Made by a program: the position numbers and the translations under genes. 64,000 bases of DNA, taken from positions 86,054,485 to 86,118,484 of the forward strand of contig NC_081847.1 in NCBI RefSeq assembly GCF_963259705.1, given 5' to 3'. The stretch is from Myotis daubentonii. Its lineage: Eukaryota > Chordata > Mammalia > Chiroptera > Vespertilionidae. This document shows, one piece after another, positions 38,026 through 49,008 of this stretch (the stretch's first letter is position 1; each line of letters starts with the position of its first letter). The notes beneath the pieces are model-generated. The model did no database searches, was not told the DNA's origin, and worked only from the letters and a program-made list of their open reading frames with translations.

Positions 38026-38262
38026 TTGACAAGAGAGGGGGAGAGCAATTTCTATGCCTCTGCCTTAACTCTCCCTGCCTTCCTAGATCCGACCAGTGCT
38101 TTGGTTTCATCCACATATGCTTGTGAATCTTTGTTCTCAGTGATGAATTTTGTTAAGTCTCGTAATAGCTGTAGCCTGACGGATGAAAGTAGTAGCTTGT
38201 GCATATCTCTGAAGGTCACGAAATATAAACCTGATGTAAAATCTCTGTCATCAGTGATGTAG
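38026..38262 (+). pseudogene. hAT transposase C-terminal remnant
   Basis: The frame contains STYACESLFSVMNFVKSR, the C-terminal hAT dimerisation (hATC) signature in which a conserved Cys/Glu pair precedes the 'S.MN.(I/V)K' motif, followed by an L(T)(D)E segment. The N-terminal BED-type zinc finger and the RNase-H-like catalytic core are missing, so this cannot transpose on its own. It lies within the hAT termini at 37824-38771. Confidence 0.75.
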
Positions 38263-38367
38263 CAGCAAAAGTTCCACTGATAATATCAAACGGAGTCATA
38301 GTTTTCTGTCGGACTATCAGTGTACATGTATACATTAAAAATAAATGTATTTTTCATCATCCTATAC

Positions 38368-38581
38368 CAGGGGTGGGCAAACTTTTTGACTCGAGGGCCA
38401 CAATGAGTTCTTAAACTGGACCGGAGGGCCGGAACAAAAGCATGGACGGAGTATTTGTGTGAACTAATATAAATTCAAAGTAAATATCATTACATAAAAG
38501 GGTACGGTCTTTTTTTCCAATAGTTTTATTCATTTCAAACGGGCCGGATCCGGCCCCCGGGCCGTAGTTTGCCCATGGCTG
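38368..38581. mobile_element. Non-autonomous hAT nested in another hAT
   Basis: CAGGGGTGGGCAAACTTTTT at the left, gtagtttgcccatggctg at the right, with the exact 8-mer TCCTATAC on both sides. 214 bp, non-coding. Inserted into the older hAT at 37824-38771. Confidence 0.92.
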
Positions 38582-39639
38582 TCCTATACTGTGTTTTTGT
38601 CGCTTGAATGAATTTTATTATTTCTTCAAAATTCTTCACATATGTACACCTTCAGAGATATCAAGTAGGCGTAACATGTTCTCAAAAAATTAGGGTTGGC
38701 ACGCAGGAGAATTTTGAGTCAGAGATTTTGCTGGTTTTGGCACGCACTCACAAAAAGGTTGCCCACCTCTGGTCTAGGCCATGATAACTTCCCCTGTCCA
38801 CCTGGGAAGACACACAGAAACCTTCCCTAAAGCACAGATTCCTTTGAAACTGAACCTGGGGGAGGACTGTTTTTTTCTTTGGCTGAAATAGCATCTTTGC
38901 TAGTGATCAAGGGGTGTCCATTTGATGTTCTGTGTGCTTATAGTTTGGAAGGTCTCCACGTTGCAAGTGGGAAAACCTCAAGGTGTAAGGAGTGGGCAAG
39001 AGCTTCCTAGGATCCCAGAATAGGGCTGGAATCCACTGAGAGGCCCAGCCATACCCAGAGCCTGTGAGCAAACAGACCTGAGGAAGGACGACTTGCTGAG
39101 GGCTCAGCTAGAAGTTCTGAGGCCACTAAGCATGTTATTCCAAATCAGTGGAGCTGAAAAGATTTCTTTAAAAGGCTATGAACTATCCCTTTTTAAAAGA
39201 GAGAATTTGACCTAGGGAATTGGAACAGAAGCTGGTAAGGGAACTCCCTTTTAGATAATATCTCCAGTCTTGGTGGGAAGAGAGTTCCAACCTCCAGTCT
39301 TTGCTCCACAGTCTCTCCACTTGGGCATCCCCAGGTTGTAAATGCCCCAGGAGCATGATGCTGTCTTATTCGATATCTAGACAGATATTCCTGTGTTTAT
39401 ACTGATGAAGGATGACTAGAAAATGGAATCAAATCCTTTACAACTTTCTCCTGAACTATGGCTTCTTTATTCAGCCTTTGCTGCGGTTGCCTGTTGGGAA
39501 GACAGTAGCATAGGAATGGAAGGCTCAGGGGGCAGTATCAGATTGCTCTGACTGTCCTGACTTGGCTGGCTACCTTCCACATCAGGACCACACTTCTCTG
39601 AGCTGGGAGAGCCCAGCTCTTAGCTCCAGCTTTATTTGC

Positions 39640-40018
39640 TGCCACCCTACACCTTGTGCTGTAAAGTCCCTGACTTGTCACCGTTCCCTAGAAAACATCA
39701 TACTTGGTGACAGCTCCGGTCCCACACACTGTTCTCGCTGCTCCCACATAAAGTCCTCCTTATCCCTGCAGATCCTGCTCAAAAGCTCCACCTCTGCACA
39801 GCTTCACCCAGCTCCCCAGGGGAGAATTAATTACATCTTCCTCTGGTTGCCCAGAGCCATTATCTTGACTCTGTTGTGATTATCTGTTCACATGCCTCTT
39901 CTCCAATAGACAGTGGAGCCCTTAGGAAAGAGTGTAGGTCTCATTCATCTCTGTATTCCTAGCTCCTAGCACAGCATCTGGCCCATAATGCATGCTCATT
40001 AAATGCTTATTGACTGAA
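39640..40018 (+). mobile_element. L2 LINE 3' end
   Basis: ccttatccctgcagatcctg, ctcaaaagctccacctctgc, tagacagtggagcccttagg, gtaggtctcattcatctctg and ctcattaaatgcttattgac follow the L2 terminal order. Confidence 0.75.
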
Positions 40019-40179
40019 AAGCCAAGCCTCTGCCTTTACACTGAGTAGAGTGTGATCCTTAAGAGCTTCTCAGGGTAAAGCTCTCAAATATTTGAAGCCA
40101 TCTATCATGCCCCTTCCAATCTCTGAAGCCCAGGACCTCTCCATCTTCACACAATAATGTCCAGGCACCATTCTAAGTG

Positions 40180-40372
40180 CTCGAGAGTTACTCACCTACT
40201 GAGTCCTCATATCAACCTCATGTAATGAGTGCTGTGTTGTCCCATTTTACAGATGATGACACTGAGGCACAGAGAGTAACTTGCCTGAGGTCATCCAGCT
40301 AGTAAATGGCAGAGCTGGGTTTCAAAGCCCAGCAGTCCCTTTCGGGGCCATGCTTTTAGCCATTATGCTACA
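40180..40372 (-). mobile_element. MIR SINE, minus strand
   Basis: cccattttacagatgatgac, actgaggcacagagagtaac, cagctagtaaatggcagagc and agccattatgctacactg are the reverse complement of MIR, near full length. Confidence 0.85.
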
Positions 40373-40597
40373 CTGCCCTGTTGGCTCTTCAGATGACAGT
40401 GTTTCCAGAGCTCACACTATCCTGACTGCCTTTTTATTCAGCTCCTCCTGCTTGCCAGACCCTTTCTTAAAAGGTGTCTCTCAGAACAGATGCTCTGTAG
40501 TTTAGCCGGCAGGGTTGGTTGGGAGTGTAGCGCCTCTACTCTGTAAGTGACTTGCTGTTCATGCTGCAGGTGGTATTTTGGCAACCGTGTCACACTA

Positions 40598-40978
40598 TGC
40601 TATATAATAAAAGGCTAATATGTAAATTGACCAAACAGTGGAACGACTGGTCGCTATGACGTGCACTGACCACCAGGGGGCAGACGCTCAATGCAGGAGC
40701 TGCCCCCCTGGTAGTCAGTACGCTCCCACAGGGGGTGTGCCACTCAGCCAGAAGCCCTGAGCTGGGTTCACGGCTGGCGAGTGCAGTGGGGGTGGCGGGA
40801 GCCTCTCCCATCTCCACAGTAGCACTAAGGATGTCCAACTGACAGCTTAGGTGGGGAGTGGGCCTAAGCCATCAGTCGGACATCCCCTGATGGCTCCTGG
40901 ACTGCGAGAGGGCCCAGGCCGGGTTGAGGGGACCACCCCTTGCCCTGAGTGCACGAATCTCATGCGCCAGACCTCTAG
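40598..40978 (+). mobile_element. Non-autonomous Helitron, plus strand
   Basis: Starts TGCTATATAATAAAAGGCTA (the usual TC is TG here), ends gcacgaatctcatgcgccag then acctCTAG followed by T. It contains the inverted repeat tgaccaccagggggcag (40667-40683) and ctgcccccctggtagtca (40700-40717). 381 bp, same subfamily as 34467-34928 and 42783-43195. Confidence 0.9.
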
Positions 40979-41084
40979 TTAGCTCATATTGTTCTTGGAG
41001 CCAAATCACTTCTGTTAAGCTCAGTATTCTCTATTTTACATTTACACAATTGAATTTTTTAAAACTCTTCTGCTTTTTATTTAT

Positions 41085-41190
41085 TTTTTAAAATATATTT
41101 TTATTAATTTCAGAGAGGAAGAGAGAGAGACAGAAATATCAATAATGAGAATCATTGATTGGCTGCCTCCTGCACACCCCCTATTAGGGC
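41085..41190 (-). mobile_element. Ves SINE fragment, minus strand
   Basis: tttttattaatttcagagag, aagagagagagacagaaata and ggctgcctcctgcacacccc are the 3' half of a Ves element in reverse. The tRNA-like head is missing after gggctacctgg. Confidence 0.75.
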
Positions 41191-42549
41191 TACCTGGTTG
41201 ATAATTTTTTTAGCTCAAATATAAGACTTTATGCTTGTCCCTCATAGACTTCATCTTATGGACTTCAGGCAAATATTCCAACCTGGTGAGATCTTTTTGG
41301 ATCTTTGTTCTGTCACACACCTGACAGGACCCCTTGTTGTCTGAGGCAGCAGGAAAAGAGGAGCCATCCTTGTTCTCCCCACCGCAGCCTCCCGGGCCCC
41401 CAGGTGACCTGGGGTGTGGGGACTCTAGGGTGAAGCTTTCATTGCAGTACCTTCTATGCAGAACTGCTGCCACCTGCAGAAACCACGTGTCCACCCAGCG
41501 GCGAGCCAGTGAAATCGCTGTCATCTGCAGGACTCATTTTTCCGGGGGCGAAATTTTTCATCCCTTTTTTAATCCCTATGCCTTTTGTTTGGGGATTGGA
41601 GTCACCATTCCCTGTGCAGGAGGTTAAGCCCAGAATGACCTGCCTGGCCTGGCAGCACAGGCCTGAGGCATCACCATGGCCGGGGAGGTGATCAGCAGCG
41701 CCCAAGCTGAGCTGAGAGGAGCCCTGGGCAGGAGGACTGAGTTCTGCGTCTGGTTCTCTGAAGGCCTTTTGTCTTAGTTCTGTTCTGTGGTCACCAGCTG
41801 CCCTCAGCCCTGACCCCGAGCAATTTGCAAATGCTGTGGGGGTCAGAAGCTGGTGAGAGAGTGAGCAGCCTGCAGCTGGGGGATGCACACCATCACATCT
41901 ACCCTGCCATTTCCCCTTCGACTCTCGGTAATGCACCAGGAGTACTTCCCACGGGAGTTCTTCCCACGCATGCTACCTCTGGATCCTCACACCAACCTCG
42001 GAAGGAGGCAGGGCGGGCAGGTTCATTATTGTCCTCACCTTGTAGCTGAGGACTAGGGTCCCCTGGGGTTAAAGAGCTCGGCTAAGGCCCTGCTGTTAAT
42101 GAGAGGGGCAGAACAGGACTGGAGCCGCCTCCTGGGACCTGGAGCAGCTGATGCAACCGGGCTGGGCTCCAGGCCTGGAGGACTCCCTGGAACCTTTGGT
42201 GAGGAGGAGCGGAAAGTGTCATGAGGAACGCTGGAGAACAGAGCATTCTGTGACCTTCCCTGGCCCCCCTGTGTCCTGGGCCCTTCCGTCTTCCTGTGGG
42301 CCCCATCTCCCACCCTCCTGCTGCACTCCCACCTTCCCAGGTCCCTCCTGCTGTCCTCTCTGTGGCTCCCATGCTGTTCTCTCCCTCCATTTTCCCCGCT
42401 GGAGACTCACTGAGCCCAGGGCCTGCTTCTTAGGGACACGGGTTCCTGCTGAGGGACCAAGAGCTCCCTGCACCATGTACAGCCCGTTGGGAAAAGGCTA
42501 CCAGTGAGGGAATTCCTTCCCATAGAATAATGGTTCATATTTGCCTCAA

Positions 42550-43505
42550 AACTCTTTAAAACAAAAACAAAAGCAAGTTTATTGAGATGTAATCAACATA
42601 CAATACACTTTACCTATTTAAAGTGCACAGCCCGTAACTTCTAGTGCATTCTCGAAACTGTGCATCTCTCACCAGAAACCACTTTAGAAGTCTTCATCAC
42701 CTCGAGCAAAGTCCGCCCCCTGAGTCAGCAGGTTCCAAAGCCTCCATCCCCTCCAATCGTAGGCAACCACTAATCTACTTAACTAGAGGCCTGGTGCATG
42801 AAATTTGTGCACTCTCGGGGGAGAGGGGCAAGGGGAGCCCTCAGCCTGGCCTGTGCCCTCTCGCAGTCCGGGAGCCCTCAGGGGATGTCCAACTGATAGC
42901 TTAGGCCCACTCCAGGACATCCTTAGTGCCGCCAAAGAGGCAGGAGAGGCTTCCAACACTGCTGCTGCGCTCACCGGCCGTGAGCCTGGCTTCTGGCTCA
43001 GCTGCGCTCCCCCTGTGGGAGTGCACTGACCATTAGGGGGCAGCTCCTGACATTGAATCCCTCCGTCCAACCAGAGGGGCTGCAGTGGTGGGGGCTTCCC
43101 TGGGGAGACACAGGAGTCACGCAGTCAGTGCACGTCATAGGACTGGTCTTTCCACTGTTCGGTCGATTTGCATATTAGCCTTTTATTATATAGGATTTGT
43201 CTATCTATTTGTCTATTCTGGAAATTTCATGTAATTGGGCTCATATAATGTGTGGTCTTTTCTGACTGACATCTTTTATTTAGTATGTTTTCAAGGCTCA
43301 TCCACCTGGTGGCCGGAACCAGTACTTTTATTTCTTTCTATTGCCGACCAACATTCCATTTATGGGCACACCACATGTTGTTTTATCGGCTCCATAGCTG
43401 ATGGACATTTGGGTTGCTCCTCCTTTTTTGGCCATCGTGAATGATGCTGACATGAACACTCGTGCACGGGTTTTTGTGTGGATGTAGGTTTTCATTTCTC
43501 TTGGG
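42550..43505 (-). mobile_element. Old L1 (L1M type) 3' UTR, split by a Helitron
   Basis: Left part: agtttattgagatgtaatca, aggcaaccactaatctactt. Right part: tctattctggaaatttcatg, gtatgttttcaaggctcatc, gatggacatttgggttgctc, tttcatttctcttgggct. Together they are one reverse-complement L1 3' UTR. The two halves meet exactly at the Helitron A/T target site. Confidence 0.85.
42783..43195 (-). mobile_element. Non-autonomous Helitron with an acquired internal segment
   Basis: On the minus strand it begins TCCTATATAATAAAAGGCTA and ends ggcctCTAG after the hairpin (tttcatgcacc region). The flanks are A and T. Compared with 34467-34928, the second arm of the internal hairpin is replaced by ~75 bp (43048-43123) that match 47219-47301 nearly perfectly. 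413 bp. Confidence 0.9.
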
Positions 43506-43849
43506 CTGAATTCCAAGGAAAGGACAGTTCAGGCTTCAGCCAGCAGCGGAGGCAGGGTTTTTCAAGCAGCCTTCCGGCTGCTCCAGAAGTCACACCACCC
43601 GTCGCTGGGTCTGGGGTATTTCACCTGGAGCCTCAGCGCAGGGCCTCCCCCGGCCGGGTGGGCCCCCCTCTGCTCTCAGGAGGAAACCTCCCATCTTTCC
43701 CCAGGGACTAAGGGCGCCGTGAGTCTGGTACAGGCCAGTGCACCTTTTGTAGGAGAGAATCTGGACTCAGTTCTCAGCGGGGAGCACCTTGCAGTCACTA
43801 GTAAGAGCCCAAGAGAAAGAACTCCAGAGAGTAGCAGTCAGGGTACAGG

Positions 43850-44010
43850 CCCTGATTCTGTTCCTTAAAAATCACGTGACCTAGCAAGTTACTTCTCCTC
43901 CCAGAGCTCAGCTTTCTTACCTGCAATAAGGCACGAACGGCGTCTACCTTATAGGGTTGTTCTAAGGACCAGAGGAGAAGGCAGTGTGCCTGGCACAGTG
44001 CTTAGCAGGG
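43850..44010 (+). mobile_element. MIR SINE fragment
   Basis: cacgtgacctagcaagttac, accttatagggttgttctaa and gtgcctggcacagtgcttag follow the MIR 3' half. Confidence 0.65.
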
Positions 44011-44965
44011 TGGAAGCTCCCAGCAGGCGAGAACTCTCAGCAGGGCACGTGGGAGGAGAGAATAAAGGCTGAGAGCCCCCTAGCAGCTGGGGCTGGAGGA
44101 CGTGGGGAAGGACCCCTGTTTCTATCCGCTCAGCTGCTGCCCAGCGTCTCCTCTGCTGTCCGCATGGGGCAGCACTGAGTAGGGTTGGCTGGCGACTCCC
44201 AGGGCGAGTATAAGTTTTGGACTCCGGGACAGCGGGCCCTCTGCGTTGGAGCCTCACCCGTCGGAGCCACAGGCCAGAGGGGAGTTAAGATCCTATGCTG
44301 CCCAACAGACAGCTGGTGGGGAGCGCTGGCATGGGTGTCTGCGTTTTACCTGAGCCAGTGTACCCCCACTTTACACACGATTCTAATGAACTTCATTCTC
44401 TGGTTGTCAAATCCACAAGGGGACGATGAGACAGGCCCCCTTAGAGCAGAAAGAAGTGACAACCTGAAAAGTAAGAGAGACTATAGGGGCGGCCGGTGGA
44501 ATTAGTGGGGTCAGAGCCACCAGGCCCCTGAGAGGAGGATCTGCCTCCCTTTGATGTCTGAGCGCGTGCGTGTGAGGACTCAGAATCAGGCGTCCTGAGT
44601 CGTGGCCCTGCAGGAGGAGGTGAAGTCACGGCCAGTGCCTGTGAAGGAGCTGCTGCGTGTAGAATGTGAGCGACAAGAGGACCTCGGGGGAGGGGCACTT
44701 TCAAGGGTGCATGTACTTCCCACGCGTTTGCTTCCCACGTATTTGACCGCTTATCATGTGATCCCGGGAGAGCCCTGCGATATAGGGGGGTGGGGGTGGC
44801 GGGGGGCTCGCATTATTGTCTCCATTCTATAGATGAGGAAACAGGCTTCGTAGACTCGCTGAGGCTTATGTAACTAGTGAGTGGCTTCACGCCAGGACCC
44901 CAAATCCAGTGTTCTTTCCACCACAGACATCTTCAAATTGTGTTCCCTGGAGCTCTCCCCCCTCA

Positions 44966-44981
44966 CCCCCCCCCCCCCCCC
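44966..44981 (+). repeat. C homopolymer (16 bp) in a C-rich tract
   Basis: A run of C after ctcccccctca. One of several long C or G runs in this window (also 9307-9320, 53811-53820, 54651-54663, 61237-61270). Confidence 0.9.
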
Positions 44982-46149
44982 AGTATACCCAGGGTCCTCA
45001 GGCCACTCAGGGCCATCGATGCCTTTTACACTCTATCCCTTGCACCAGGCATGTTCCTCCTCCTCACCTCTGGTGCTCTGTGTCCTCGGAGTCCCAATGA
45101 GAGACACCTGGCTAACGCCTAAATGATATGCAACTAAGACAGCATGTCACATGGTGTCCTCTCAACCCAACAGAGCCCGTGGCAAACTCGTTAGAGTGGG
45201 CTCATGTCTGCATTGTGCCCCCAACTGCGAACACTTCATACTCACTGAATGAGTGACAGGTGTCCTTCTGCACACCCAGCTTGTTGCGCCACACATTTTA
45301 TTCTGACGGTGGGAATGTTCGCCCCACAACAGACTCCCAGGAAGAGTTATTTGCACAGAGATGGTTTTGGTGACACTGCATGGGTGGCCACTGATTCACC
45401 CAGGGAGATCTGGCCCTCTCTCCTCATGGGCGGCCTCCGGCTCTGCTCCCTCCTGCCCTCCGCACCCACACCACCCTCCCTGAGAGGAGGAAGATCCAGA
45501 TGTGAGCCACTGACATCGCCACTGTCAGCAGACACTCACTGAAGGTGGAAGCTCTGCTGAGCATGGTGAGAGGGACGTTGTACTCCTCCTGTCACTCTAA
45601 GAAAGCCGTCAGAATCGAAGGTGTTTGACAAATGGCAGTTTTCACCATTCCACCGTTCCCAGCCTGTGGGGGATGATCAAACTGGAAAGACAGAGCACGG
45701 GCTAAAGTCCGAGCAAATCAGCCAGGCTGGCCTGTACCCAGTGGGAGTGAGTAGTACACATGGGGTCTTGTGTCAGAACCTTTCTTTCCTTCCCTCCCTC
45801 CCTGGGCCATTTCTCCTCTGAGTTGGAGGTCATTTGGAAAGAGGACATCTCGAAGAGATGAGGCATGAAGTGAGCCTTATGGGACATTGGGCTTAGGAAG
45901 GGGGCGCGGTATTCAGGCGAGGCAAAGGTGGTGGACATGTCCTACACCATCCAGTGTGGCTCCAGGACAGAAGAGCGTGGGAAGGCTGGGAGGGAGAGGA
46001 GGACAGGAAGAACCTGAGGAATCAGGCTGCCAAGTTTGGGCATAATATCTAACCAAAGGGGAGAATTCAAGTCTCCATCAAAATGGAGATGGAGAGAGGG
46101 AGGGAGGGCAGCATCTCTGCTCAGGGCAGGTGCTTCTTGTTTGTTTTCT

Positions 46150-46290
46150 GTTTAATCCTGGCAGCAACCTTATGAAGTATCATCTCCATTTTGCAGATGA
46201 GGAATCTGAAGCTCAGAGAGGTTAGGGAAGTTGCTTTAAGTCACCAGCAAGTACGTTGCTGGCCCAGGATTTGAACCCAGGTCCAAAATA
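46150..46290 (-). mobile_element. MIR SINE, minus strand
   Basis: ctccattttgcagatgagga, agctcagagaggttagggaa and caggatttgaacccaggtcc are the reverse complement of MIR. Confidence 0.75.
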
Positions 46291-46533
46291 CGTTTTCAAC
46301 ACAGATACACAGCATCCGAGCTCTCTGTGTCTGGCAGGGGAGCGCAGGCTGCCCTGGGTAAGACCAGAGCCAGGCCCTCCCACTAAGAAAACCCAGCAGT
46401 GTTTCAGTGCACCCCAAGAGCCGGGGCCCAGCAGAGTAAGGACACCCCAAAGTTTTGTACAGAGTTTGACTTTTGCTATTCTAAAAAAGTCAACGTAGTC
46501 ATTGTAGGAAGAAAATAAGGCCGTTGTTGGCCT

Positions 46534-46988
46534 TGTATTCATTTGCTGGGGCTGCTGTAACATAACCACAGAGTGCCTTCAACCAGACACCTGCTAGGCA
46601 CCTGCTCTCTCCGTTCTGGAGGCCGAAGTCCAGGACCAAGGTGTCACCAGGTTTGGTTTCTTCTGAGGGCTGTGAGGGAGAATGTGCTCCATGCCTCCCT
46701 GCGGGCCTCTGGGGGTTTGATGGCCAGCTTTGGCGCTCCTTGTCTTGTAGGTGCATCACTTCGATCTCTGCCTTCATCTGCACATGGTGTTCTCTACGTG
46801 AGCGTGTCTGTGTTCAGATTCCCCCTTTTAATAGACACCAGTCATTCTGGGTTAAGGCCCACCTTAATGAACTCCTCTTAACTTTTTGTATCTGCAATGA
46901 CCCAATTCCAAATAAGGTCACATTCTAAGGTCCTGGGGGTTAAGACTTCAACATAAGAATTTCGTAGGACACCATTCAACCCAAAACA
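46534..46988 (-). mobile_element. MaLR-type LTR, minus strand, near complete
   Basis: TGTATTCATTTGCTGGGGCT, gttctggaggccgaagtcca, agacaccagtcattctgggt, aaggtcacattctaaggtcc and a terminal cccaaaaCA give the reverse complement of an ERVL-MaLR LTR of ~455 bp. Ancient solo LTR. Confidence 0.75.
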
Positions 46989-47216
46989 GATATCCTTGCA
47001 CTTATTTTGTAGTTTGCATGGGTTTGATTTGAATTATGTACAGGAGAGGGGCGCCATGATGGTGTCAGTCCTACGGACTTCTAAAGCGCGTCGCCTGTCT
47101 TTGGACCCGCTGAGCAGAGCAGGTGGGGGAACACAGATGATGAGGTCCTGACACCTGATGAGGTGTCCTGGCTGAGGCTCCGACAGCTGAGAACCAGAGA
47201 GCATTATGGGACGACG

Positions 47217-47301
47217 CTCCCTGACATTGAATCCCTCCATCCAACCAGAGGGGCTGCATTGGTAGGGGTTTCCCTGGGGAGACACAGGAGTCACTCAGCA
47301 G
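47217..47301 (+). other. Segment shared with the Helitron at 42.8 kb
   Basis: gctccctgacattgaatccc, aaccagaggggctgca, ttccctggggagacacagga and gtcac are found again at 43043-43121 with about six differences over ~85 bp. No Helitron ends surround this copy. The wider locus (47034-47500) is unrecognised non-coding DNA. Confidence 0.8.
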
Positions 47302-47739
47302 AACCTGCGGATCTGAGTGAACACGACTCAGCAGCCTCACCCTGGGAGACTGTGTGGTCCAAGCATGGCTTTTCTGGCAGCGAACTCCATCATCCGCTGA
47401 GAGCCAAAGCAGCCAGCCTCCGAGGGCGTAAGTTGTGTGTTGGCCATAACACAGCCTGAGAGAGCAGGTGCCCTTCCAGCAGCGAAACGTGTTCACATGG
47501 ACTGTAAGTGAGAAGCTGTCTCATTGGGATAATTATATGCGTAGACACCGATGGTGAGGGCAGAGAACACCAGAGCTGGCTGGTGGGGCTGGGTGGGGTC
47601 TGGGATCATGCGGGGAGTCGGCCTGATGTGGGCTCCCTGGCCCACACAGGAGGAGAGACGCGATGGAGAGAGAAGGAGGTGGGTGTGAAGGGTGCACTTG
47701 CCTTACTCAAGGCTCCAACACTTGGTTCTGTACACGGAG

Positions 47740-47910
47740 CAGTGTGGTCCCCAGACCAGCACTGTCACCTGGGAACTCATTAGATATGCACATTCTCTGA
47801 CCCCACCCCAGGATCGCTGAATCAGGAACGCTGAGGGTGGGGCTCAGCCATGTGAGTTTTAACAAGCTCCCCAGGTGACTCTGAGCTGGGCTTCGGGGTG
47901 AGAATTGCTG
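47740..47910 (+). mobile_element. MER20-like hAT-Charlie element
   Basis: cagtgtggtccccagaccag, ctgtcacctgggaactcatt, accccaccccaggatcgctg, gttttaacaagctccccagg and gagaattgctg follow MER20 over most of its length. Confidence 0.8.
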
Positions 47911-48247
47911 ATGTAGAGCCAAGTGGAGCTGTTCAAAACAAGGCCTGGGTGTATTCACAGCTTCATCACCTCATGAGCTGGGTCACCATGTCCTTTTCTA
48001 AGCCTTTCTTTACTCCTCTGTCAAATAGGAAGGAAAACACCGACTCCATATGCGTACCAGGTGGATGCCTCAGGGTGGGAGCTTACCAGCTTTGTTCACT
48101 GCTGTCCCGGCACCCAGGAAAGTAGCAGAAATATAGTAGGAGCTCAGTAGCTATTGCTAGATTAATAATTGAAGGGGCTAGTGTGCAGTGCGCATTGTGG
48201 TTCTTTATGTAAAGTGTTGATAGAGTGCTTGGAGGCACATGGTAAGG

Positions 48248-49008
48248 TGCTGGGGTCCAACCCCAGCGGGTCCAGGGGTCCCCAAAGGTGTGGACGGAGT
48301 TGGCGAAGAAGGAACGACACAGAGACAGCGTTCAGTTGTTCATCATAGCCGGGTTCTCTTGTCAGGGTCTCCAGCCAGGTTCTGTCTAGGAGCTCCAGAG
48401 AGGTTCGGTCACCAGGTTCTAGTCAGGCTCTCCTGCCAATCTCCGCAGTCAGGTTCAGTCCAGGATCCCCTGCCATGCTCTCTCGCCAGGCTCCGCCTCC
48501 AGGCTCCGAGGCCAGTCCCTGTCCAGGATCCTCCGGCATGCTCTCGCCAGCGAAGTTCTTCTGTCCCTAGAGAATGTTCTGTGTAGGTTCTGTGCCTAGG
48601 CTCTGTCTCTCTTGGTCCTGTCTTCCAAGCCCTGTGTCCTTAGTTCTGTGTTCTGAGTTCTGTGTGTTTCTGTCTTGTTACAACTGTATTTATACCAGTT
48701 GATTCAATCCTATCAATCTCTATTACAAAGGTTAGGGCGTTTCTTATCTCCATTCCAGGGAGAAAAGATTATGTAGTTTAAGCATGATTGTTCGTAGTTA
48801 AAGGGATTAATTACCCGCCTGGCACTTAGTTGAGGGGTTTTATTCCCTCCCTAACTTCAGGGGAAAATCCCTACCTGGGGATTCAACCTTTCTCGGAGAG
48901 GTGACTTTGGTTAAAACACAGCGCCAAGAAGGTGAGCAAACATATTAAGAACCGTATGCCATATATGCCAGGTCCCTTGAAACAGCAAGGATGGACCGGC
49001 TCCCGGCA
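48248..49008 (-). mobile_element. ERV solo LTR (class II-like), minus strand, 6-bp TSD
   Basis: On the minus strand a 761-bp unit begins TGCCGGGAGCCGG and ends GGGTTGGACCCCAGCA. The hexamer GTAAGG flanks it exactly (48242-48247 and 49009-49014). A TATA box (TATAAATA, complement of 48687-48694) divides U3 from R/U5. 48360-48560 holds degenerate 20-30 bp repeats (ccaggttctgtctaggag-like). No internal retroviral sequence is present, so gag, pol and env were lost by LTR-LTR recombination. A 6-bp duplication fits betaretrovirus-like ERVs. Intact ends and duplication suggest a fairly recent insertion. Confidence 0.9.

Larger units (their letters stand above)
37824..38771 (+). mobile_element. Internally deleted hAT transposon with transposase 3' end and a nested hAT
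   Basis: Left end taggtgtgggcaac and right end GGTTGCCCACCTCTG form short inverted repeats, and the exact 8-mer GTCTAGGC flanks the element (37816-37823, 38772-38779). It keeps the last part of a transposase reading frame (38026-38262) and is interrupted by a second hAT (38368-38581). Without the guest it is ~726 bp, so most of the transposase gene is gone. Confidence 0.85.

Noticed and set aside
48248..49008. Full endogenous provirus
   Set aside because: Only one LTR is present, with the same hexamer on both sides; no gag, pol or env similarity is seen next to it.
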